A stretch of 64,000 bases of DNA from assembly GCF_029227915.1 (NCBI RefSeq), contig NC_079879.1, positions 26,478,501-26,542,500 of the forward strand, in the 5' to 3' direction. This document shows, one piece after another, positions 35,102 through 46,104 of this stretch. A model generated the notes under the pieces. That model did not search any database. It had not been told where the DNA came from and was given only the letters and a program-made list of their open reading frames with translations. Every line of letters starts with the position of its first letter. Position 1 is the stretch's first letter. Position numbers and translations under genes: made by a program. This DNA comes from Hydractinia symbiolongicarpus (Eukaryota > Cnidaria > Hydrozoa > Anthoathecata > Hydractiniidae).

Positions 35102-35584
35102 AGACCATGTTCACACGTTTCGGATTGCTTTTTGTTCCGGAATAGTTACATTCCGGATTGAGTTGTCCACACATGTACGCGGTATTCCGTATTGGGCTGT
35201 TCACATGTGTGTTCCGCATAGAACCAATCCGTCGTCAGATTTGCTAATAAAGCATGCAACCTTCTTTTTCTTTGCTTATGATATTTAAAATTGCAATACT
35301 TGCATTCCAAAGCTGAAAGAAATAGCTTGTTTGAGAAAATAATAAAATTGTTTGCATTTGTCATCCGCCATTTTTGAAATTAAATTTTATTGTTTTCCTG
35401 CGTCTTGTTGTGTTCACACTAATCGGATTGCTGTTCCGGAGCAAAATCGTTTCACTTCGAACATCGGAGAGAAATCATCCCGTTTCGCCTTCTGGATCAC
35501 ACCGCATACAGTGTGAACACCATAGTAATCCGATACAGAAGTTGTTCCGGAACACTACCAATCCGAAAAGTGTGAACATGGTCT
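35102..35584. mobile_element. 483-bp nested TIR element
   Basis: The ends are AGACCATGTTCACAC and its exact reverse complement. Inside, TTCCGGA, TCGGATTG and TGTTCACAC blocks repeat in inverted orientation towards both ends. Non-coding. The superfamily is unclear; TAA-like bases near both edges hint at a PIF/Harbinger-type target but do not prove it. Confidence 0.65.
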
Positions 35585-35788
35585 AAGAAAGTAAAATTTT
35601 CGTATAAGCGCCCAGTTTCTTAAGGTTTCAAGGTTTCGATTAAGCGGCCCCTTTTATCAGATGAGCGCTTATTCGAGATGGCGCTTAATAAGTGCTGGGC
35701 GCTTATTGAAATTTGAGGAAATTACCTGGGCGCTTATTCGAAAGGGGCGCTTAAAAATGCTGGGCTCTTAATCGGATCATTACGGTAT

Positions 35789-37176
35789 GTGCTAATTTTT
35801 TTGTTGAATTCAGCATGGTCATTTTTTAATAAATTTCGAACCGTCGTGAGCCCCGACATGCAGGTAAGTGTGACTAGCACAATTTCAACACTGTCTATGT
35901 AACTTATGCATCTGGAAAAGTTGCACTTAGCGAGTTGATACTTTTTACCAACTATGTAGAATAGCCGAAATAGTGCCATTGTCTCAATGTTCTCATTAGA
36001 GATTTTAAGTAGCAAATCTCTCCATTATGGGTTTTGCTTTATAGGTAAACCGAATTTCTATTTGTCCAGTGTTATGCAAAGAAATTGAACATCACTAAGG
36101 ACATTAACCCTATTAAGGCAGGATCTTTTAGAATTAATCAAGTCCGAAGTTTTGGTGGGTGATTTTTGCTTGCACACAACCCTCTTTTTTGATTTTAACC
36201 TAATACTTTCCTTAACTTTTAACAAAGATTATTCATTCGTAGCATTTCTCTCATGTCTTTTATCATTTTTTTGAAAGCATTTTATATACTCAGCAAAGTC
36301 TGTGTTAGGAAAGGTGTGTTTGGTTCACGCAATTTTACCAACGTATGCGCCTAATGGAAACTTTTGTGAATTTTTGAATAAATGTCAAAAGAAGTATTTA
36401 AAATTGGTGGAAAACAAGAAAAGAATTAGCAGATTAAAAGTGCCGAAAGTGCCAAGACTAAGGCATGTACGCTAGTATATTTTACCAGATTGTAACTGGT
36501 AATACACTCAAGATCACTTTTGTTTTTTGTTTCTAATTAAGTATGAGTAAAAAATACCATATTAAATTGCTAAGTGATAATTTGATAATTATCCACTCTT
36601 TTACTCCTTAGAAACAAAGCAATACAAAAGCAGTTTGTTTGCTAGTACTTTACCCTTATTTAGTGTATGTGCGTCAAGTCCAAACTGTAAAAGGACACAA
36701 TTCAAACTGCTGCAAAAATGAAATGATATGACTGAGGTTCACCTTAGAGAATTGGCAAAAAAATTGGTAATTACGACCTATGACCCGTCCTGTCCCCCAC
36801 TGTATTTTGCAAACACAGCAAACGTTATGTATCTGCGTAGTGTTATTGGTTTTATCTTCATATGGCGTCACGATGCTTAGCCCCCCCCTCCCCACCCAAT
36901 AATGTTATAAAAGGAAGGAGAATTTTGAGATGTTTTGAACAACTGACATGCAGAAAAAGAGTAGCCCAAAAATGCGAGAACCCAAACAAATTGTTAGCCG
37001 TTTTTTACTTGGTATACTATAGTAATTTTGTTCTAAGAAATTAAAAATATTGCTCCCTAAGTCACATCGTAAGTACATTTAAGATCGGTTCTGCATTGTA
37101 TTTGAAAATGTTATGGATGTTACAATTTCATATAAATACAAAATACAAAAGTCGTAAAGAAGTATACAAAGTTTAA
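35789..37176. other. Intergenic, downstream of NOX C
   Basis: No gene recognised. The part adjacent to 37177 should include the NOX C 3' UTR. A C-rich patch lies at about 36880-36897. Confidence 0.45.
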
Positions 37177-40100
37177 TTAAAATTTCTCTCTTCTAAAAAT
37201 AAACGTGTTGCCTCTTTGGTTAACTTTAAGGGAAATATCGCTTATTATTCTCCCCAATTCTTGTCCTCCACAGTAAAACAATCCAATGATTTCTCTAAAA
37301 AGACAATTTAAATTTGCACAGCTTTATTGTTTGGATTATCTTATTTGATAAGGTAAATTATTTTACTATGCTGACCTTTCGTATTGCATGGCTATTTTTG
37401 TCAGTTCGTCTTTAAAGTCTGGTCGACCTTGTCTCATATTATCTTCAAACCATTCCTCAGTTACACAGCCTTCACATTGTGGAAAAGTGTTCTAGAAAAA
37501 AAATGTGTTTGATGGAGCATGTCGTTTGATTTAGCGTGTGGTAGTGACAGCCATTTAGTTTACAAATATTAGGTATACCTCCAGCATTTGAACTTGTGAT
37601 TCAATATTGACTTTGTATTTTTGAGTCACGAATAATTGGACTGTCAAAATATCTTCTCGTTCGATCTCAATTAACTTAAACAGAATGTGTATAAAACCAT
37701 ATAGAGGCCAGATATATCTATATTATAGGAAGAACATGTGTGAGGAAGTCTGTGTTTAGATAGGTAAACGCAGTACGTATACTTTGCTTTTTAAAATATA
37801 AAATTAATTATAGAAAGATATAAAGTCATTCATATAAACATGTCAGGATATATACCTACATGCTTTCTCACTTCTTTGATTAAATCAACAACCCAACTAA
37901 ATTCGTTTACATCTTTACAAACCCAAATCAAATGTAGTTTTTCAAGTTTGAAATTTTTGTGGACTTTGTTAGGATTAAAATGTCTAGAGAAACAGAGTAA
38001 TGAAAATCTAAATCTTACTTATGAACTAAACTATTTTTGTTAACATTCTCGTTTTCCTGTAAAAAAGCAACGGTTTACCCGTTGTCATACTCTAGACATC
38101 GCTCTGCTGTATAGCAATGAAAATTAAAGTCAAGAAATTTTCTAAACACAAACAGTCTTCACCCATCCCTTTACAAAGCTTTAGAGATATCTGTCATATA
38201 TATTTGACATCGATTTTAACCCTCAAAAGCATCAGGAATATAATTATAAAAAGTTAGAATATAAGGTTGAAATACGAGTTTCTTTAAGACTTTGCACGTG
38301 ATGAATAAACCTATTTCAATATTCATTTCCATTCTGCAAAACACACAGCCGGAATAGACATACTAACATGAAAACGAGGTAAGTTTAGAGACAACTTTAA
38401 TTTTCCAGCGAAGTGATGTACATATAGTTTGTTTACCTTTATTATTTCTCAAATTAACTTGTCGAATGGGCAAATTATGAACTTTTGGTAAAAGAAATCG
38501 AAATTGGCATTTATTTTATACCCATTGGGCTTATTAAAGTTGCTGATTTATATTTTTTTACAAGTGTTTAGCTAGCTAAGGTTGATTGGTTTGGATTTTA
38601 TATATAGTTACACTAGCACTAACATTGATTACTACTAGTTAGCTAGTTGGAGCTTCAACCAATGTTGTTGACATATATATGTTACACCTATAAATGTCGC
38701 AATCAACCATAAATGTCGCAACATCACCCAAAAATTGATGATCAACCATAAATGTCGCAAAGACTATTAATACCCAAAACAACTTTTGAGCGGAAATTCA
38801 TAGTCAACAAATGCTATTAAATAATTATTGAGTAATGGTTATGTCTCACATTTCGAGTGATTCCGTTATCCATCTTTACAACCATAGGGTGCAGGATAAC
38901 ATTAGTCACAGAGTTGTGAGGTGTCTTTGCAGATTTTAATCATATTGTTTCGTTGTTGCATGTAAAGACCTGTATTTTTTGGTGGATTTAAAGCACGCGG
39001 CGCAAACCCCCTCATATAGCTGCAAAATAAGAAATTGTGAAGGAAATCGTAGAAACTTTGGAAAAATGTTCACTTATATCGTGAATTTTTGCTTCCCCCC
39101 CCCCCCCCCCCTCAATTATCATACCCAAGATAAGCCAAGTTTAAAATTTGTATACAGGAAGTGATTGCTAAGATTAAAAATTTTGTTTGAATAACATTGC
39201 AATCATAAATTTCGCGCAAAAATAGATGATCAGCCATAAGAACAGAAATTTATAATATTACTAAAAAATTTATAATATTACTAAAAACATCGTAATAATT
39301 AATCAGGAATTACTCTTCCTTATTCCGTCTATGTATTACATACAATTGACATTTGACATTATGTATTATTTTGCTTTTAGCATGATATTTTCATAAGGGC
39401 ACTTATTAGAGATCATGAGGTCCCTATTGAAATTTACAGGTGGTTTGATTATTTTTCCACAACCATATTTTTTAGTTTTTATATACAGTATAACTCATTA
39501 TGAAGAATCTCAAATTCTGTTTAAAAATATGCGACATTTATGGTTGATGACGAATTTTTGTGCGACATTTATCGAAAAAAACGACATTTTTATTTGCGAC
39601 ATTTATGATTAAGTTTGCGATATTTATGTTTGATGTGCGACATTTATGGGTGATGTTGCGACATTAATGGTTGATTGCGACGTTTATGGTTGGTTGCGAC
39701 ATTTGTGGGTGTAACAATTTATACACTTTATTCTATGTTATTGGATGTCTTTTTTTTAAAACATCTGTAAATAACATTATGACTTGGCTATCCTAAGCAT
39801 GTTGGGTTGGTGCTATTCGTCTAAATACTGGTCTGTATTTTATATATTCAACAAATTGTAATAAGAGCAATGCAATCAAGGTCAAATCATGTTTACTCAT
39901 AAGTCCCCTTGAGCCTTGATTTTTTTTTTTTAAATTATGGCCTGTAAGAATGTTACAGTTGCAGCTACATAAAGTTGTTGTTGTTTTTTATATGCACATA
40001 TTGCTCTGTCAATCAGTAGTATTTCTATGCGTATTGGGAGTAATATTATTTCTGTATGTATTGCCAGTTTGTTTTTCCATGTCAGGTATAACTATGGGTA

Positions 40101-43100
40101 TTGTAATTTATTTGTACTTAAAAGCAAAGATCAACAACTTATGGAAAAATATATTTTTAAAGGGTGCCTTCTTGAACAAACTTGATAGAATTAACATAAC
40201 GTTTCTGTATTATACTTCTTCAGTTTCCGAATTTAAGCATTCTACTGTGAGAGGGCAACGATTTGTTTCATGTCACATGTTGTTTCAATGCACTCATTTA
40301 TGTTTAATACTAATCGATTTACCACAATAACTTAACCAGATGGCCTAATAAAGTTAAGAAAGTTTTAAATATATACAGACGGCCTTGCAACTAATAATTG
40401 GCTTTGTTTTATTCTTAGGGGGATAACGCAGACAACATAACCTTACAAGTTTAACACTGTCTGCTCAGTCAAGTTAATTGCAAAAAGAATAAGAACAATT
40501 TTAAGAACCTTGAACCTGTTTTCTTAGAGAAGAAAGCAACACTACACAAACTTTTTGGATGAGTAAGAAACGAGGCTTTTGTTGGCTAGCTATAGCTAGC
40601 TAGCCAACATTAAATTAGCTATAAATAAATACACACCTAATATTTATATATATTCATTTTTTTTGTCACACTACCATTATTAATACCTTCGATATACTTT
40701 TATCCACTACAATTCGTTTAATATGGCAGTTAAAAAAATTTATAAAACCAACATTTGTTGATAACTAGTGACAGAACAGCTGGTAAACAACTCGGCGTCC
40801 TAAACCTTATCTAAGCTAACCTCATTTTCATGCAATGTTTTGATTTTCCGCATCACGGTTAAATATGAAAAGGGGATTGCTATCCTTAAATGTACCGTTG
40901 GAGCTAACTGACTGCGAAATAAATTATTTAAGGGATTACAATAACATTTATTTAATAGATAAAGCGATAACAAAGAGCATCCTAACCTGAGGAAATTAAG
41001 TTTAGCTGCAAACGGCGTAATTCCTATCCCAGTAGCAATGCTAACATTTACGCGATGATGAAATCCATCCTTAAAAAAGTTGACAGAAGCATATAAGAAA
41101 CGACAAGGGAAGTAGTTCGAAAGAAAAAGAATAGACAAAAAAAAAGTTTCAGATGGAGGCTTACTAAATGTAAGAATAACGTCTAAACAATTTTTAAAAT
41201 AATTAGTTTTCAACATGTTGCATAAATCACCTAAAACTTTTTAACTTATTAAATCATTATCAATGCTGCATGAATTCATATGCATTGATAATAACGTAAT
41301 AAATCAAAACGTTTCTGCTGAACTATACATATAGTTGAATAAATCTATCTAAAAACATTTAAAGGATCAAAATACATCCTTTTTCTGCTTCTACGCACCA
41401 TCGTTTACCAATAAAACGGTTTAAGAATGCATGCATTATCATAAAAGCAGTTACCTGATTGGGACTTCCATAAGGACCATCAACTCTGAATGTTGGTGCC
41501 GTTATATCGTTTATCAATAAAATACACGTACTGCCAACACGTTTTAAACTATACATGGATGTGATTAAGTTGAATAGATTTCCTGGCAAATAAAAGAAAG
41601 ATGTAACTTGGTTTCAGCACCCATCGTTATTACAGCATCAATGTAGTTATATTATTACCTGTCCAATCGCCTGACACTTTTACATGAACTGAAAATCTCT
41701 TCTCAACTTCTTCACTGCCAGAAGGACACTTAAATTGAGTGAAATATATATATATATATTAATTAAAATCATATTTTATATTACTACAGGACCATGCAGC
41801 AAGGAATCACTATAATATACAATGTGCATCTGATAGGTGCCAGAGATTATAAAATAAGGTAAGCATTGTAAAAATGCAAGTAGGAAAGTGAAAGTTATTT
41901 TCCGTTGAGAAAAGGTAGTTGTTTGGTTTTATCGTTTTTATTTTTTTAAATTAATCGGTCCTATAGAATTGCAACTAACTTCATGTGTTTTGCTTTACTT
42001 AAGCATATCTTAAAAATATCTGTTTGTTGAAAATACATGCTAGATTTCCTTCCGACTTTAGAGGCGTTAAAAACAATTAGTGGCGCAAGCAAGCATTTTT
42101 TCGTTTAATAAAAAACGAGATTTTCAGTTGGCTTCTCATTTCACATGCAAGTAGATCTGTTCTTTTGATATTTACGTCACATAGTAATATACATAAATAT
42201 GTATTGTGTTTTATTACATAATAAATTTCTCTTGCCTTTGTAAGAGTAAACGGATGCCATTCAAATTCAGCAATTTCTGGGCACTGCAGAAGAATATACT
42301 AAAATATAATATAAAATATTTAGAGGATACATTATAATTTAGACATATTATCTTGGCAACTTAAAACTGCTATTTATACTAAAGCAAATTCCAACCTGTC
42401 CAGGTCTAGCTTGAAATCCCTCTTTTACAAATACTAACTCCATCACATTTCCGTAGTGTATTTTTACCTAAAAGTAAAATTAAGTTGGATTTAAATAAGA
42501 TAAAGAATTGACTATTCACCAAATTTCTCACAAGGATTGCAGAAAATGAATGAAATTGCTCTTTTAAGGAAATATATAATATAAAAGATAAGATATACAA
42601 CTTTTTAAATTGAATGGTCTTGGAAAAAAGTAAAGATGAAAAAATGTTAGAAAGCAGAACCCTATTTACAGAACAAACACAAATATTTTAACGCAATATA
42701 GATGAGTGCATCAAAGTCCATGTTAGTGAGAAATATTCGACATGTAGTTTTCAGAAATGGCTTTTATTCAAAGATTTACAGAAAAAAATGAGTGCATTTA
42801 ATTTATTGAACGTTTATGCTTGTCAAACGTTTTTATTGTAATGTACACGTACGTACCGTCTAGCATAGTTATGATATAAAACATAGTACTGAAGTATGAG
42901 GTAAAGGGAAGAAATTAACGAAACAATATTTTGCGCAAGTTAGCACTATATGAGTGACGTCATTGACAATTAAAAAATTAGGGATAAAATCAGAAGTTTC
43001 TGCAGTAGACGTATCGCACTATAAAGCGCGTACAGCTACTTTTGAGATTTGTGTTTCCACTAGTGCAATCAGTAATTTCTTCGCATTCTGATCGGACATA

Positions 43101-46100
43101 TTTATTGAACATATAATAATATTTCTCTTATCAATTTCGTGTAATGATTAATATCTTTCTAATCAACTTCGAACAAGAAAAAAGAGAAAAAAAAATTCAA
43201 GAGAAATTAACACTGCGCATACTAAGATTGTTTTCTGCGCAATGTGGCGTGGAATATATCCATACCTGAACTAAATCACTAATTTTAAACGACCGGATGA
43301 AGCGAATGGTACGATCAATTAAATGAATTATTAATGGACCATACATCCATTTCCAAGTCTATAAATAATATTTACATTTATTTAGATATTTACATTATTA
43401 AAAATCAGAGGTATTTTATGTCAATTGATTCTGCCCCAGAATAACTTTACATATCTGTAATACTTTCATATTAAGTCATACCGATGGCGTTACATGTTGA
43501 AATTTTGGTTCTTCTTTGCATTGTGGTAAGTTAGCAATGTCTTTTGTATTATGACATTCCATTGGATGCATATCCATGTTTACAAGATACTTTGTCACGT
43601 TTCTTAAACAAATAAACATCTCTGTTGTGAAAATAGAACAAAAAGGAAGAATTTAAACATTATTGCAATTTAAAAAAAGCGCTGTTTTAACATACCCGAA
43701 TCCGTGAAACATTGATAAGATTAGAAATATAAACGATAAATGATGAACACGCTTAAATACTTCATTGCGTTCAGCTTGCACAGCTTTCAGTGATGTCATA
43801 ACCTAAATTGTATGTGCAAGTTTGAGATGACGTCATTTAAGTGTCTGTTTAGGCAATAACAGTCATTGAAGTCATCGCATTTAGCACTAAAATTTTAAAG
43901 CATATTAGTCAGGCTTCCAAAAACGGCTCAAAATCACATCTAAAAAAAATATGACCCAATTTATTTTCTTTCTTCAACAGCTATAATTCTTATCATTTTA
44001 TGTATTATTTAATAAAGTATTTAAGAACTTACAATTAAAGCCAGTATGAGCAACATTAAAGCTCCTGTCCATCCAGGCACTAAAGGGGAAGAAATAATGA
44101 TTACGCATTTGTTGTGTCCAACTTTATCTTACGCAGGTAACAAGAGGCGTCAGCTCGTTTGGCCGGACTGAAATATAGTTTCGATATGTCATTGCTTTAG
44201 TATTGTCGAATTTCTGTGTTCTCTTTTATTCTCGTGAAAAAGTTAACACGCTTTCGCTCTGAACCTCCGTCAAAAATAATTGATATAGTTAATGTTTCCG
44301 TGAATATGCCCTATGTGTCTGGTATCATTTGACACAGGGCTGTGCACCAATCACGAAAGTTGATGAGTTTAGCATTCTCAAAAACCAATTGTAAAACAAA
44401 TAAAGGATACAAATTGTAAAACTAACTAGTTAATAGAAAGTTCCATAGAGTTGTATCTTCCTTGGAGTCTGCGATGTTGATACTCTTTACAACTTTAGAA
44501 AAGTTTTTACGAAAATAAAAAATATTAACCAAGTGAAAGATTGTATGAATCACTAAATAAAAAGTATTTATAAACATTTTAAGACAAAGTATGTATACAG
44601 TAATATACAGTAATTCTTATTGATTTATTGATTTACATTTAGTAGGGAAAAGGCTTTGTCGAAGCTCAGATTAACTGTGATAAACTCAGATATTCATTAT
44701 ATATACTGTGCTAAAATGTACCGAACGGTTTCAGCAGTGAACGTTACGTTTTTATTCTTACCGCTTGCAATAGAGATACTGAATGCTGATAGTATGTGAA
44801 GTGTCTTTACATGATCTATTATTCGCCTTACTGTACGCTTAGTGTGCTGTAAGAGAAATTAAGATTTCTGGTTATGAATGCTTTACCAAAAGGTAAAAGA
44901 AATTATGAACGAAACAGCTACCATAAGTATATAACCAAAGCAGATTACAAAACATAAAATAAATTTTCTATTATTTTCCTACCTTTAGTAATTGCGTGCG
45001 TATGCAGGAATTAATGAATCGATTCATTGGTAGTAGAACAATTGCACAATTGAAATTAATCACCAAGGCGCATGCACGTGAAACGAAAATAAAATCCTAA
45101 GCCAAAAATAACGAATACAATTTTAAAACTTCTAACATAAATCTCTGACTACACAAGCTGGTACAATGTGTGCATATGTATAAGCTTGTTGGACATAGTT
45201 TCTTTGCACAACCTGAATGTAAAAGTCTTCATATTAAGGCAAAACCTTTTAAAAAGGGTTTGAATTTGCACATTGGATTCACGTAAACGCGGTTACTTTG
45301 TAAGAATATCATGACTGCAAACTTAAATCGTTGTACAATCTGAACATTAGATTAGAAATACATTTTCTACTCACATTGCACATCAAGTACATGTAATAAA
45401 ATTTATCATCGTTTCTGTAAGTAAGAAATGACCATATGTATAAAAATATGTTTATTGTCAGCCACGATATCTAAAATTAAAAGTAAGAAAAATATTGTAC
45501 TAGAACAGTAGTTAGCTAAATATTGTATGCTGCTTTAAAAAATGTGCCTTGTTGAGTAAACAAACGAAGGAACAAGAACAAGATAATCTCTTTGAAAAAC
45601 CACAATGCTAAACATTGTTACTTTACATGTCACCTGTACTTTTTTCCGTAGTAACTAAAGAAATTAAAAGCGTAGATGCTAATAATAATTAGTTGATAGT
45701 TGAATTAGTACGCTCATGCTTTTGATGTTTTTTCTGGATAGTCTCGTTCACTACTTGTATAATCAAAGGTTTGACGTTTACGAATTCGTTAGACATTGCA
45801 TGTCTTCTTAACAACAGGAAAGAGAGTTCATCTGATATAGTCCTATTAAATCAAGAGTTTTTAGGAAACTCAATTTTAGTTGTTGTTTTTGAACCATAAT
45901 TTGTAGCATTGAATAGTCATTTTTAAACGCTTCCAATAACTGCTATAAAATCAACCTAGAAAGATATATGAACGGGAAAAAACACGATGATACAAATACA
46001 ATTTTAGTATTGAACACTAAGGCAACTCACCACAAGCAAAATCTTGATAAACTCATTTTGACAAACTGTTTTTATGTATGCTTTCCTTGGTGTTTTTAAG

Positions 46101-46104
46101 CCAG
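37177..46104 (-). CDS. NADPH oxidase, NOX family (copy C), exons 2-19, first exon not found
   Basis: Third tandem NOX paralogue. Exons (minus): 46104-46031, 45470-45375, 45096-44983, 44846-44762, 44552-44427, 44079-44033, 43802-43696, 43602-43482, 43358-43266, 42467-42396, 42298-42236, 41728-41659, 41582-41455, 41069-40987, 37983-37860, 37674-37579, 37491-37376, 37294-37177; about 577 aa after the missing start exon, no internal stop. Haem His pairs conserved: KTLHILSAF to VIHTIFH (14) and HHLSFIFLILSMFH (13). FAD motif FEWHPFTLTK, GDWT; FRVDGPYGSPNQ; NADPH motif ATGIGITPFAAKL; FYCGGQELG; terminal Phe. The intron after the HPFTLTK exon uses a GC donor. A 3-kb intron (40986-37984) with a TIR element separates A-like 5' exons from B-like 3' exons. 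Phase requires one upstream exon ending in phase 1. It could instead be two fused gene fragments. Confidence 0.88.
38680..39716. mobile_element. 1037-bp TIR element built of CATAAATGTCGCAA units
   Basis: The ends are TGTTACACCTATAAATGTCG on the left and, reverse-complemented on the right, TGTTACACCCACAAATGTCG. Inside each end are tandem variants of ATCAACCATAAATGTCGCAA: about four at the left, about nine in inverted orientation at the right (39525-39705). The interior is AT-rich with a poly-C run at about 39097-39112 and no gene. It sits in the 3-kb intron of NOX C. No clear target duplication. Confidence 0.75.
39717..40986. other. Remainder of NOX C large intron, nothing recognised
   Basis: AT-rich intronic sequence. 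The 126-codon plus-strand frame at 39950-40330 is hydrophobic and low complexity, without a recognisable family, and is not called a gene. Contains the palindrome at 40581-40608. Confidence 0.45.
40581..40608. repeat. Palindrome GTTGGCTAGCTA/TAGCTAGCCAAC
   Basis: Two 12-bp arms are exact reverse complements around a central TAGC. It consists largely of CTAG repeats, so simple-sequence origin is likely. Confidence 0.65.

Larger units (their letters stand above)
34715..35788. mobile_element. 1074-bp TIR element rich in GGGCGCTTATT, host of two nested insertions
   Basis: The left end ATACCGTAATGATCCGA and the right end, reverse-complemented, give the same 17 bases. Flanks inside both ends consist of GGGCGCTTATT/AATAAGCGCCC palindromic units. 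No coding capacity. It contains a mini-Helitron (34925-35049) and a second TIR element (35102-35584). Confidence 0.75.

Noticed and set aside
37840-38043. Plus-strand 67-codon frame similar to the one at 21794-22108
   Set aside because: The similarity comes from homologous NOX exon 16 read on the wrong strand.
38680-39716. CRISPR-like repeated unit CATAAATGTCGCAA
   Set aside because: Units are degenerate, lack unique spacers of constant length, face each other from two ends, and the genome is eukaryotic.
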